In this document: one piece after another, positions 20,719-31,426 of the stretch
Layout: each line of letters starts with the position of its first letter
Position numbering within the stretch: position 1 is the first letter of the stretch
NCBI GenBank assembly: GCA_022570795.1
Contig: JAKUDP010000010.1
Coordinates: 186,001-250,000, forward strand
Reading direction: 5' to 3'
Length of the DNA: 64,000 nt
Origin: Sphaerulina vaccinii
Lineage: Eukaryota; Ascomycota; Dothideomycetes; Mycosphaerellales; Mycosphaerellaceae
The notes under the pieces: generated by a model
The model's database searches: none
Seen by the model: only the letters and a program-made list of their open reading frames with translations
Told to the model about the DNA's origin: nothing
Program-made: the position numbers and the translations under genes

Positions 20719-21569
20719 GGAGGTTGTGTAAGCACATTGCGAACGTACGAATTACGACCTGATGAAAGCATAGCGTGCGATTTGTAATTGTAAGAGCTGT
20801 ACGATACTCTCTACCTATAGAATAGCCAACTCTCCACTGATCATGCCCCAAACCAGCTCCCACAACAGGAAATGTTTATGTGATGCATGCAGGCTGCTGA
20901 CATATCTCGATGGCTCTTAACAATTGGATGAACATTCACGTGGCGTTTACCTGCATACCACTGTTTTGCTCATTCTACCAGAAACTACAAACAGCACCCA
21001 TCATGTCTGGACAAAACCTTTTTCATACACCAAGCATACAACAACAAGACCCTACCGCCACATCAACAAAACCTTCTAGACGATACGAGAACCGCCAAAG
21101 GGCGGACATCGGTAGTGCAACTGTTTAGCTCATCGGCACGGCACGCAAACGCGCTACAATCGGGTATCTGGCATTTATTCCAACGACAGAGCAGAATCTA
21201 CCAGCGAGACGAGAGGCACTGGCCACGCGTGCGCCTCCATTGCAAGCAAAAGTCTTGCGCATAGACCGGCATTGGGCATCGGTTCATCTCTGAGAAACGG
21301 AGAGATCACAAAATTGTCTTACGACCCACTCGTAGCCGCGCTCGACAAACAAAATTGAGAGAAGAACTACTTCCTCTTCTGCCGACTGAAGCCGCAAGGA
21401 AGGTTCGAACGCGTTGATTAAGTCATAGCTGCTACTAACATCCTTGTCTTCGAGACGTCAGTCTTTCTTATAGATAGCGTCCTCTATTTGCTTTGGTTCT
21501 CGAAGATAACCCTTATCCCTTTCATCAACAACATCAACGGCAGTTTACAGGCAAACAGTACTTTCAGAA
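20719..21569. other. Intergenic stretch HSP78 to MFS transporter
   Basis: About 850 bp with no supported gene. A 72-codon plus-strand frame near 20,910 has no ATG-proximal coding features or recognisable content. The last 300 bp presumably form the transporter promoter and leader. I see no tRNA or repeat. Confidence 0.45.
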
Positions 21570-23529
21570 ATGGATTCTGAAGATCGGAGGCTAGAGGAGG
21601 TGGAAAGGGATGCCAGCCGAGAGAGGTTCAATATCTTGCCAGGCTCCACGCCAGGAGCAGAAGAAACGTTGAACCCAATGGAGAAATCCGAGAGGCACGA
21701 AACAATGGAACGAACGATCTCTGGAGTCAGCTCCTCTAGCTCGGGCTCGTCATCATCTGGACATTCGATCGAACGCAGAGAGATGGGCATGTCGAGAACA
21801 GCGACTCAGCCAGACCTCGAAAGACATCCTACTGCTCTAAGCAGAATCCAGACAGGCCGAAGTCAACACAGCGCGACTGTAGGTGCGAGCCTGCGTTCCA
21901 GAACAGCGACACGCCATAGTAGAACAGCTCTGCCTCCTTTTGGTGCGGGCAAACCATACCCACCGAATCTGCCAGATCGAGAAGAGTACGTTGTCGAATT
22001 TGATGGACCAGATGACCCAATTCACGCGCACAATTGGCCACTCAAGAAGAAACTGCCTGTGGCGATCGTGCTCGGCTATGTCACGCTTGTGGCAGCGTTT
22101 GGCAGCTCCATCTTCTCCACGGCCACGGGAGTGATCGCGACGCAGTTCGATGTTTCCAGAGAGGTCGGCATCTTGGGCGTCTCGCTGTATGTGCTGGGTT
22201 TCGCCACCGGGCCTATCCTCTGGGCACCGTTTAGCGAGCTCTATGGACGCAAGACGCCTTTGCTTATTTCTTCCTTCGGCTTCTCGATCTTCAACTTGGC
22301 AGTCGCTGTTGGCAAAGATGCGCAGACAGTCTTCATCTGCAGATTCTTCAGTGGATTCTTCGGAGCTTGTCCTCTCACATGTGTTGGCGCCGTCTTCGCC
22401 GATATGTTCTCAAATCGACAGCGTGGACTGGCAATAACAGTGTTCAGCATGACTGTCTTCTCCGGACCATTGCTCGCACCGTTCATCGGAGGCTTCATTG
22501 TCGACAGCTACCTCGGGTGGCGATGGACTGAGTACATCACAGCCATCATGGGCTTCCTCGGGCTGGGACTCAGCTTGCTATTCCTCGAGGAAACCTATCC
22601 TCCAGCGATTCTTGTCAACAAAGCCGCCGATCTGCGACGTCGGACGAAGAACTGGGGCATTCACGCCAAACAGGAAGAAATCGAAATCGACCTTCGCGAA
22701 CTCCTCGAAAAGAACTTGTCTCGCCCAATGAGAATGCTCTTTACAGAGCCCATCGTGCTGCTGATCTCCATCTATATGGCCTTCATCTATGGCCTCCTCT
22801 ACCTCTTCTTGACGTTCTACCCCATCGTCTTCCAGCAGATTCACGGCTTTTCTCCTGGTGTCGGAGCGTTGCCTTTCTTCGGCATGATTCTTGGTGAAAT
22901 GCTTGCCGGTCTTTACATGATTATCTTGCAGCCAAGCTATAACCGCAAACTCGCTGCAAACAATAATATGCCAGTGCCAGAGTGGCGTCTGCCTCCGGTG
23001 ATCGTGGGCGGCACCGCCTTCGCTATTGGTCTATTCTGGTTCGGCTGGACAGGCTGCAAAGCAGATATCCACTGGATCGCTCCGACACTCTCTGGTCTCC
23101 TTACTGGTTTCGGCCTTATGAGCATCTTCCTCCAATGCCTCAACTACCTTATCGATGCGTATCTCATGTTCGCCGCCTCAGCAATCGCAGCCAACACGTT
23201 CTTGCGTAGTCTTGCTGGAGCGGGGTTCCCACTGTTTGCGACTCAAATGATCAAGGGAATGGGAGTCCAGTGGTAAGTTCTCTTGGGCACAACCCATTCC
23301 GAGACATGTGATGAGACATGATGATATGTCCATGGCTTGTGTCCTAACGAATCGCAGGGCTGGCACTTTGCTGGGTTGCGTAGCTTTTGCTTGTATACCG
23401 ATGCCTGTGTGGTTTTACCTGAGAGGTGCGAAAATCAGGCAGAAGAGTCACTTTGCTCCGACATTCCCTGTCGCTAGTGCTGCAGCGCAGGATGGAAGGA
23501 GTCTGAGCGAGGAGGAGAAACTTGAATGA
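21570..23529 (+). CDS. MFS transporter, DHA1 drug:H+ antiporter type
   Basis: Plasma-membrane proton antiporter of the fungal DHA1 family (Flr1/Tpo/Mdr1-like); substrates may be drugs, fungicides or polyamines. Exon 1 (21,570-23,272) and exon 2 (23,358-23,529) are joined across an 85-nt intron (GTAAGT, CTAAC branch site, GCAG; phase 2, split Trp codon), giving 624 residues. A long Ser/Arg-rich cytosolic N-terminus (about 150 residues) precedes HAHNWPLKKK and the first helix. Family motifs include GPILWAPFSELYGRK (motif A region after TM2), FFSGFFGACPL, the antiporter-type SGPLLAPFIGGFI (motif C), and a large central loop before IVLLISIYMAF. The last helix lies in exon 2 (LLGCVAFACIPMPVWFYL). 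Twelve helices are expected. No neighbouring biosynthetic genes suggest a specific toxin. Confidence 0.88.
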
Positions 23530-23782
23530 GCCGTAAAGGATGCATTTGTTGTCTGTTGTGGTTCAGCGAGATGCGGTCTTGTTAGCGTGGCGTTCATCTG
23601 TAGCTGAAAAGGCAAAGCATTAATGTTGGTAGAAGCCGTGAAGTCATGCTCGTGCAAAGTCTAATCCTGTCTCGGATACTGTTCCGTAGCCCTGGTGCAT
23701 GCTTTGTCCTTACGCTTCAGTGACCTTAGTCGCAAAGCATCCCGCCTTGCAAAGTGCATGCAAGGAACTGGGGAAGTCCACA

Positions 23783-25133
23783 TTACTTCTTCTTTGCCTC
23801 CTCCTCAGCAGTCTTCCGAACACCATTGACAAAAGCCTCAACAGCCGCTGAGCCACCGAGAGGCATGCTGCCACCCTTGATATTACCACCATTCTCGATC
23901 TTGATGCCCAGTGCCTCGCCAATCATGGGCAGACCGCCATCTCGTAATGCTACAGTGAGTGAGCCGAGACTCTGCTGCAGTTGTGGAGACCGCAACACCT
24001 TGTTCAAGATCTCCTTCTTTTGCCCTATTGATAACGTCTCGAGAGCTGCCTGTGCTGTTGCTGGTGTAGTTTCTGCTGCTGATGTGGATGATGCTGACTC
24101 TTGTGCGAGAAGAAAGAGCTCCGGTGGCAGGAACGAGCAGAGGTTATCGATCTGTTCAGTAGACGCATCTGATATGTATGCTGTGGTCGTCGACGTCGAT
24201 AGGAGATCGGGTAGTGATGTGAATGGCTTCTCCACGGCTTGCTGTTGGCCACCGAGTGAGCCACCACTGCCTTGCAGTGATTTGAGGAAGTTCTGTACCG
24301 CGGCGTTGGCGTCTTGCGGTGCTGATGACGATGAACCAGCACTACCTAAGGAGACGGAGGTTAGTGATGGCTGAAACAGAAAAGAGTATGCAGCAAGCAA
24401 TCATTCAAGCCATAATCATGTCATCGTAGCATATCGGTACATGAGCCCGAGCCAACGCCGCTTCCCATGCCATCTAGCAGTACATCTCCGTCATTCATGC
24501 TCGCAACAAAGACTCAACTTACGCTCTGCCTCCGTCTGCTCCGCCCTCTCTGCTAGCCTCGCCTTCCTCACGCGGGTCACCATTTCCAGCATCCTGTCCA
24601 GCACCACCAGACTCCTGTCGGCCGAGTGAGCGGTCCTGGCCGACTTCCATAGCATCTGCGTCTCCGTCGGTTCCAGCATTGCCACCGCCTCTGACCTGAT
24701 CCATCTCGCCCTCCACATCCACCTCTTCGCCCTGAAGTAGCTGGTCGACAATCTGGCCAATTCTCTGATCACGCTCACTGAACCAGCTGTGCTCGCCTTG
24801 CTTCGACTGTGACTTGCTCTGCATCCAGAAGTAGTGTTTCTGCTGGCTACTAGCGAATTTCAACTTGAAAATGCGGCCGTTGGTCGGTGAGTGGAGTTCG
24901 TCAGCGCCCTGCTCCTTGACGTATGGGTAGAAACGTCCATCACCAGGAAACATGAGGAGATCCAGTTCGGGCTCAGTGGATGGTTCGGAGCGTGGACGCC
25001 AGCAGAAATGTGTCAATTCATCTTCGCTGTAGAGGTAGAGGTAGCCTGGTCGTGGATCGGGTGTGACGCTCTTGCCGTTTTCACTGACATTGCAGAGACC
25101 GGCCTTGAACGTGATGATCGGTGTGGCGGCCAT
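23783..25133 (-). CDS. RPN13: Proteasomal ubiquitin receptor Rpn13 (ADRM1-like)
   Basis: Receptor on the 26S proteasome cap that binds ubiquitin chains and, in many species, recruits the deubiquitinase Uch37. The preferred start is the ATG at 25,133 (MAATPIITFKAGL); the frame continues upstream but leaves the domain. Exon 1 is 24,523-25,133 and exon 2 is 23,783-24,341, giving 389 residues. The N-terminal PRU domain (about 5-115) shows RPGYLYLYSEDELTHFCWR, PGDGRFYPYV and RIFKLKFASSQQKHYFWMQ. A Gly/Glu/Asp-rich linker follows. The C-terminal DEUBAD domain spans TEQIDNLCSFLPPEL to FVNGVRKTAEEE. Three candidate acceptors lie within 30 bp, and only the TAG ending at 24,342 matches donor phase 2. 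A full DEUBAD means that Uch37 recruitment is possible. Confidence 0.9.
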
Positions 25134-25475
25134 GACGTCCAGTTCTGATGTGTTGGAATGTTTAATTTTGTGCTGTTGATGTTGATGGGAAACCGCCCGC
25201 GTGTTTCGTGGAAGCTCCAGCAGTTCATCTTGAGCCCAAGATGTCATGGCACGGCGAATCGGCGCTTTCCCTCCGTTCTCATTCGCACCTTCCCGCAGTC
25301 GAGCGCCAAGTCCAATTTTTGCGGGTTCACACTCTACAGCCGAAACTCCATCGCGACGAACACGACATCGAATTTACTAACTCACACAGCAACACTTCGA
25401 ACTGGTACACACATCCTCCTCGATCTCACTCGCACCCGCCGACCGTCATACTAATTGTCACACACAGTGGCCATC
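25134..25475. promoter_or_regulatory. Shared RPN13/RPL6 promoter
   Basis: This 342-bp region separates the divergent start codons of RPN13 and the ribosomal-protein gene. It contains no gene. The segment just before the RPL6 ATG is rich in CA/CT runs typical of fungal 5' leaders. No specific element is identified. Confidence 0.4.
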
Positions 25476-26191
25476 ATGTCGTCCGAGGCTCCCCAGACCA
25501 AGAAGTTCCAGAAGGGCGAGCGGACCATCACACCCGCCAGCCAGAAGGCCAGCAAATACTACCCAGCAGAGGACGAGGCGCAGGCAAAGAAGGTACGAAA
25601 TATCCAGAGTGGGCAGATATGGGAGATGGAGACATTGGAGAGATGGAAATGGCAGAATATGGATCGTAAGAGTGCGCACTAACATTGGAGAAAACACAGT
25701 CTCGCAAAGCCCTTCGCCCATACAAGCCACGCGCAGCCCTTCAGCCAGGTGCCGTCCTCATTCTCCTCGCTGGCCGCTTCCGAGGCAAGCGTGTGGTCCT
25801 CCTCAAGACCCTCCCAGAGGGTGTTCTTCTCGTTACTGGTCCATTCAAGCTTAACGGTGTCCCACTCCGCCGCATCAATGCCCGCTACGTGATCGCCACC
25901 AAGACGACCGTGCCCCTCGAGGGCCTCGACAGCAAGACCGTCGAGAAGGCTGGCAGCGAGAACTACTTTGCCCGCGACAAGAAGGCCGACAAGAAGGGCA
26001 GCCAGGAGGCTTTCTTCGCACAGGGCGAGAAGCCAGCCAAGAAGGAGGTCAACAGCGACCGTGCTGCAGACCAGAAGGCAGTGGACAAGTCGATCTTGGC
26101 CGCTCTTAAGAACGACCAGCTGCTCCGCGGGTACCTCCAGACCAGCTTCAGCTTGAGAAAGGGCGACAGGCCTCACGAGATGGTCTTCTAA
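25476..26191 (+). CDS. RPL6: 60S ribosomal protein L6 (eL6)
   Basis: Structural protein of the large ribosomal subunit. Exon 1 (25,476-25,592) and exon 2 (25,700-26,191) are joined in phase 0 across a 107-nt intron (GTACGA...ACAG), giving 202 residues. The N-terminus is basic and ends QAKK before SRKALRPYKPR. The KOW-like core ALQPGAVLILLAGRFRGKRVV, then TGPFKLNGVPLRRIN, is diagnostic of eL6. The C-terminus has ILAALKNDQLLRGYLQTSF. Codon use in exon 2 is strongly biased toward C-ending codons, as expected for a highly expressed gene. An early-exon intron is common in fungal ribosomal-protein genes. Confidence 0.97.
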
Positions 26192-27101
26192 ATGCATTGT
26201 CAGAACAGCAGGGAGATGGATACTCATGGCGAAAGAGCACGGTCATTGGCGTTGTCTGCGGTAGTGCTTTGAGCATAGATGTGCGGCCATAACTACGGAC
26301 GGGCCACTATATGCTGATTCAATGAAACCTCGTCACACGCAGAGACAGGCTCAGGGAATGATACTTTTATGATCAACTGTTTCCAGACAGCACGGCCAGT
26401 TTGTGAAGCAGCAGTGTGTGTCACGCACACTTATATATTGACATTGCAGTATAGCAGACGAAATAGCCTTCCGACGCCCAACGACATATCGAACAGACTC
26501 CGCGAAGGCTGCTACTACTTTCAATCCTGGATAGATCTCCCCATCTGTCAAACGATTCCGAGGTCTAGACGAGATTACCTCTTGCTCGATCAATTCCACC
26601 ACGACCGTACTATGAGCATGGAGGCGAACAAACTGCCACGAGATCGAAACACATGATGCCTTACGTCCATTCCTCTGCTTGGTTAAATACCAGAGCCGGA
26701 GCTGCCTTTTCTGCCACTTCTATCAGGTACTTCAATCGTCAATTGACACGATGGCTGAACAGCAATCATGTTCGATGTCGAAACCAGCTTCCTGGAAGAT
26801 GTCGTCCTTGGTGCGGTGGTAGGCTCACAAGTCGAATTCGATGAGGCTGCCGAGACGAGTGTGGGCAGGCATCAACACAATGTTATTGCCTTTTGGGTCC
26901 CTTGTCGCAAAACCAAGGGCAAAGCTCTGCCTTGAGTATCTTTGGTGCAAATATGTGATGTGGAGGCAATGTATTCGAATAGTGTCAAGATTGTCCTCGT
27001 ATCCCTGTGACGTGGTGGCTGCCTCGACTTCGACTTTTTGTTCCTGCCTGCTTGCCACAATTTCAACATAGACACAGACACAATCGATTACTTCAACCAC
27101 G
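26192..27101. other. Intergenic stretch after RPL6
   Basis: About 900 bp without a convincing gene. Several overlapping short frames on both strands lack conserved features. The last 60 bp before 27,102 read like a fungal 5' leader (A/C-rich), leading into the small frame described next. Confidence 0.4.
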
Positions 27102-27245
27102 ATGCACTTCTTATGCTACAGCCGTCTCCTTCTAGGTGTTGCGATCCCCGTAACGGCCGTATACCTCACACCGAAGGACAACGAACAACAATCCGACAAG
27201 ATGGCAACGCCGCCTCGGACAGGACCACCACTCAAGCGACAATGA
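27102..27245 (+). CDS. Possible 47-residue membrane microprotein
   Basis: An ATG with A at -3, preceded by a CA-rich leader-like sequence, opens a 47-codon frame ending in TGA. The first half is hydrophobic (LLLGVAIPVTAVYL, residues 9-22) and could form one membrane helix or a signal anchor. The second half is charged and polar and ends PPLKRQ. I recognise no family. Support is limited to start context, the hydrophobic segment and lack of any other gene in a 1.4-kb gap. Chance occurrence, or an exon of a longer unrecognised gene, is a real alternative. Confidence 0.35.
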   Translation: MHFLCYSRLLLGVAIPVTAVYLTPKDNEQQSDKMATPPRTGPPLKRQ

Positions 27246-27572
27246 CTGGAAAGACGATCAATGTACAAGTCTCTTTCGAGTATGCCATACGAACTGGGTC
27301 AGTATATACACGACTACCCAAGGCGCTTCTCGCGCTCGCCACCGCCTGCTGAGGCATAGCCAAACACGCCGATAATCAGGCCTTCATGGCTTCCAGGCAT
27401 TTCCCATGGCGCCATTGATTCATTCGCATACCACCGTGAAAGACATTAAGGGACGTGTTCTCGTCATCGCCTTGAGTACCTTGTCCCGTGCGTTCTCCTG
27501 TCATCAGAACTTGCGCTGCCTAGAAGAACTCAAAGTCAGTATTTTCCGTCTTTTAAGATCCGCATGGAATCA
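27246..27572. other. Short intergenic region
   Basis: About 330 bp convergent with the minus-strand membrane-protein gene. No gene, repeat or RNA recognised. Confidence 0.4.
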
Positions 27573-28667
27573 TTACTCACTGGCGCTAGTATAGTAGTCA
27601 CTCGAGTAAGAGTACTCCGAGTACTTCTCATCATTCCTCCTTCCATCTCGTTTCCGCTTAAGTCCCAAGACAGCCCACAAGGCTGCAAGACCTGCTCCAA
27701 TGCCGAGCAACTCTTTTCCAGTGTTTGACTTCCTGTCTCGTCGATCGACTCGAGCAGGAGGTCTTGCTGCGCCATACCATGTCCTGCCACCACCTCCACC
27801 TCCAGACGCATGGTGTGAATGACGCTCATACTCGTCGATCTCGGTCCGTCTCCTCTTCTTCTTACCACCGAGGCCAAAGCAGGCGAGACAGCCATCGAGC
27901 AGGCCCTTCAGACAGCAGCAGAAGCACAACAGACCGAGGAGCAGCAGACCCGCAAGAACTCCGATGACGATACCAGCGATTGCACCACCAGATAGTCCGC
28001 CGCCTCCACTCGATTCCGTGGCTCCAGAAAGAGTGATGTTGGCACCTGTCGCAACTGGAGTCACGAAAGGGATTGTGGTTGTAGGGCTCTTCGTCGCTGT
28101 TACAGTAGTCTGTCCAGAAGTCGTTGGTCGAATCGGCGCCCCAGCTGTTGCGCCTGGAGTTGTATACGTCGCATATCCTGCGCCTGAGCTTCCACCATTG
28201 GCATTCGCTTTGCACTGCCCAGAGGTGTAACAATACTGGTCACTGGCGCAGCAGATCGGGCCACAGGGCGATTCGTTCAGTGCATAGTTGCAAGCAGCAG
28301 TGCCCGTTGCAGCAGCACTTGCGACGTACGAACTCCATATACTCGTCCTGGTCACCAGATCCGTCTCAACATATGTGGTGGTGTAGTATTGCCACGCACC
28401 ACCAGTTGCAGCAGCTGCTTGTGTGACAGCTGCACCAGTAGCACATAGTGCTATGCCAGCGCTAGTTGTGCATGCCGTTCCAGCGCCACAGCAGTATTGG
28501 CTATCAACTCCACAAGGTGTTCCACCAGTACAGTCCCATCGTGCAAATAGCTCGTTGAATGTGAAGCCGGAGAGTTCTCGTTCATGTGGATTCGGATTGG
28601 CGTATGTGACAGTCGTTTGTTGTGTGAGGAGAACCGCAGTCACGAGCTGGAGCGATGCTCGCAACAT
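27573..28667 (-). CDS. Cys-rich single-pass membrane protein
   Basis: This is a 364-residue, single-exon protein. A signal peptide is likely (LRASLQLVTAVLLTQQTTVTYA, broken here only by the initial Met). The ectodomain has two small Cys modules: CTGGTPCGVDSQYCCGAG, and CGPICCASDQYC followed by a single Cys. Each resembles the CCG/CC-xx-C patterns of fungal extracellular Cys-rich domains. A Ser/Thr/Pro-rich stalk follows, likely O-glycosylated. A membrane helix near residues 228-250 (IAGIVIGVLAGLLLLGLLCFCCC) ends in a Cys cluster that could be palmitoylated. The cytosolic tail is basic (GKKKRRR) and Gly/Tyr-rich. The overall plan resembles fungal wall-stress sensors or receptors (signal, Cys-rich, Ser/Thr stalk, one helix), but I do not recognise a named family. 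Confidence 0.75.
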   Translation of the reverse strand: MLRASLQLVTAVLLTQQTTVTYANPNPHERELSGFTFNELFARWDCTGGTPCGVDSQYCCGAGTACTTSAGIALCATGAAVTQAAAATGGAWQYYTTTYVETDLVTRTSIWSSYVASAAATGTAACNYALNESPCGPICCASDQYCYTSGQCKANANGGSSGAGYATYTTPGATAGAPIRPTTSGQTTVTATKSPTTTIPFVTPVATGANITLSGATESSGGGGLSGGAIAGIVIGVLAGLLLLGLLCFCCCLKGLLDGCLACFGLGGKKKRRRTEIDEYERHSHHASGGGGGGRTWYGAARPPARVDRRDRKSNTGKELLGIGAGLAALWAVLGLKRKRDGRRNDEKYSEYSYSSDYYTSASE

Positions 28668-29458
28668 TCTTCCTTCTCTTGGCCTCGTGGCCGCTCCTCG
28701 TGGGTGTCTGAGGAATGCAATACAGCTATTCCTTATCGATTCTGGTGCTGGAATGTCGGACTTTGGTATGTGGTGGGGTAGATCGATTGAAGAAGAGCTT
28801 CACTTTCTGGTTCACTCTCTTCTCTCACTTCGTTTTCGTTCGGTAGCGAATGTGGTTATTGGAAACTCTCTGCATACAGCTTGTCAATCAGTGATGGAAA
28901 CTGAAGAGGGGTGTGGAAAGACTCAGCGCAGAGAGAATCGGGAATTCTTTGAGGTTGCACCAACCACCTCTTCCAGCCACCTCCAGCCAGCTCGATTTTC
29001 GTCGCCACGCCTCAATCACTGCGTATTTCGTTTTCGATCTGACGTTGATGCGGCTGTTCAACGTCAATTGTTGGATCGTTGGTACGTTTGCTCGGTATGT
29101 TCTTGCTGCTGCCGTTCGCTACCATGATCTCACTTTCTGAGGTGTCTTTATTTGTCCGTCGTGGTGGGCAACGGCCTGTGACGCTGATCTACGCGCACGG
29201 GCCAGGCGTTCGTTCTCACAAGCACAACCACGAACGTTACTGCTAGGATTATGGCTACAAGACGAAGTCAACCATGTCTACAATGTGTAAAGTGAGGCCT
29301 TCGTTCCGAGCTACGACTTGAAAACTTATGTTTCCATATTTTGTGAAGGCGCGGAAACATGTCTGCTCTCCAAGACCGAGAACTCAGCGCAAGCACTTTG
29401 CGAAGACTTTGTTTCAGTTGCCATGAAGCTTCATTGCAAGCATATCATACAGTACTAT
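28668..29458. other. Intergenic stretch between the two Cys-rich membrane genes
   Basis: About 790 bp; the promoter of the 28,667 gene and the 3' region of the following minus-strand gene. A 234-codon plus-strand frame overlaps the first gene antisense and is not credible as coding. No repeat or RNA seen. Confidence 0.4.
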
Positions 29459-30420
29459 CTATTCAGTTTCTTGCTCATTCGGCGGCTTCCTCTCCGACTC
29501 TGCTCCAACCGGTGTATCCATCTCAACTCCAGCCTGACTGCCCGGAAGTTCATACGACATATGCGATTGCTGTACCTTGGCCGCTCGAGAGTCGTTCGTC
29601 AAGTAGCTCGGCGGTACAGGCGACCATTCTCCATTGTTGTGAAAGTCAGGCGAGCTATGATATGAAGGCATAGACGGTGATGAGTGCCAGTCTGCTGTGA
29701 TGAAGTCAGTACAGCACTCAAACGCAAACTGGTAGTCTTGGCAGCCTACCTGGTAGCTCTTTCAAACCCACGGCTGTGCTCGCATCGTGTGAGAGCTCTT
29801 GTATTTGTGGCTTAGTCTCCTCCTCTGCAGGTTCGATGGAAGCAGTGGCAGCCTTCAGCTTTCTTCGACGATGAAGCCATAGAAGTGCGAAAAGAACGAT
29901 TGCCAACCCTGCGATCCCGCCTACCACTCCGCCGGCAATAGCACCAGTATTAGAACGTCTGCTAGTAGCAGCGTTTGACGCTGTCGTATTTGTGGTTCCA
30001 GTGCTGCTCGACTCCCATGTCGAATTCAATGAAAGAAACGGTTCTGCAAGCGCAGCATTTGTCGTAAGGAAAGCTCCAACTAGAGCCGATGATGGGCATC
30101 CTCCAGTGGTTGCGCAGGGATTGCTCGAACAGCAGCCCCAGAAAGGCGGTGATGTAAAATTACACGAGTAGAACAGGCCTGTTGAGCATTGTTGGTCGGA
30201 AAAGGCGCCGTATTGCACAGTGTCGAAACTTGTAGGTTCGAGCCAGCCTGCTGCGCAGCCAACGGTGCATGGATTCGTGCCACAGCATCCTCTGTAGAGT
30301 GCATTAGAATATGACTGTCATTGTACTGGTATTGATGTCGACTTACACGAATCTGCTACCTTCGCCACAAGCATAGAATTGCCCACCACTAGGGCAACTC
30401 ATGTTAGGTGTTCCACTCAT
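29459..30420 (-). CDS. Fungal Cys-rich ectodomain / single-helix membrane protein
   Basis: Exons 30,347-30,420, 29,750-30,291 and 29,459-29,694 join with matching phases (introns of 55 nt) to give 283 residues. The start MSGTPNMSCPSGGQFYACG, then SRFVGCCGTNPC, TVGCAAGWL and a second FWGCCSSNPC block, define a pair of Cys-rich repeats common in Ascomycota membrane proteins of unknown function. There is no clear cleavable signal peptide; the single helix (about residues 144-165, GGVVGGIAGLAIVLFALLWL) probably acts as a signal anchor. A Ser/Thr stalk lies before it and HRRRK just after. The cytosolic tail contains KELPAD and YELPG motifs, typical of this fungal group. Function unknown; a surface sensor role is only inference. 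Confidence 0.85.
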
Positions 30421-31426
30421 CAGGCAGAAAGGTAGGAAGGATAGTCTGTATCGAGAGCTGTGATACTTGAATAGGAAGTAAGAAAGTAAAAAGGTTTGAA
30501 GTTGAATGTCAGCATCATGGTAGTGAGCTGCCTACTGACCGCACTTGTAACAGTAGGTCGCCCAGAACACGACCATCCAAGACCTCGTGGCTGTGTTCGA
30601 GAACCGTACAACGCATGGCTGGCATGGCACTCCTCAAGCAGATTTTGCGCCGAAAGGAAGGTGTAAGCACCGTGTCAGCTCGGACTCGTCCGACATCAAA
30701 CAGTCTCTACGCAATGCAGGCACTTTGCAACTCGCTGGGGCGATAAAAGCCTCCGCGCAGAGCGCCAGCATTGTTTGACGGACATCAAATCTTCGAACGC
30801 TGCTCGAGATCTGTATCTGTTTCATGTTCGACGGGTATCGGCCTTGCTTTTCCATGTCTGTAGTGCCACGCCGAGCTGCAGGTCATCGGCAGCCTTGTGC
30901 AGGCATTGTGCATTGTGCCAAGGGAGCTGAATAGCAAGTGTCATTGCAGCATGACCTTGACCAGACATCATCAAGGTCGGCATCGCCGTACGGATAGACA
31001 TCGCATTACTGCAATCATACCAATCGAGTAGGTTGATATCGTCCAGGAGCAAGTCCACCTCTTTACCGCACCTCGAGGCGATGCACGTGTTTAGCAAGGA
31101 TCAAGTCTGGCCGACAGCATCCTACAGCGAGTCGAGCTACTGTGGGAATGCTCAGCAAAGCTGAGAGGTCATCGTGCGTACACTGGGCGTGACACCCACG
31201 TACTCGTACGTGCAGCTTGGTAAGAGAGCGAACCCGGGTCATCCTTTGGCTTGGTGCTCGTCTAGAACCTGCACTCGACACTTCTGCGCAACACAATGGC
31301 GCAATCAGTCCATGACTGACCCCGGACGGCATAGGGTTTCCAGAGTCTGTCCAGTGAAGTGACTCCTTAAGTCAACAAGAGTAGCCATGGTTGGCAGACG
31401 AATTCGCAATTGTCATGAATGTCTCG
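30421..31426. other. Intergenic stretch
   Basis: About 1 kb between the start of the preceding minus-strand gene and the stop of the JmjC gene. Short frames of 60-90 codons exist on both strands but none has recognisable motifs or a good ATG context. No repeat, RNA or transposon remnant is visible. Confidence 0.45.

Noticed and set aside
21570..23529. Transporter as part of a toxin biosynthetic cluster
   Set aside because: Neighbours are HSP78 and RPN13; no synthase, oxidase or regulator genes are adjacent.
23754..24374. 206-codon plus-strand frame
   Set aside because: Antisense to the well-supported RPN13 DEUBAD exon.
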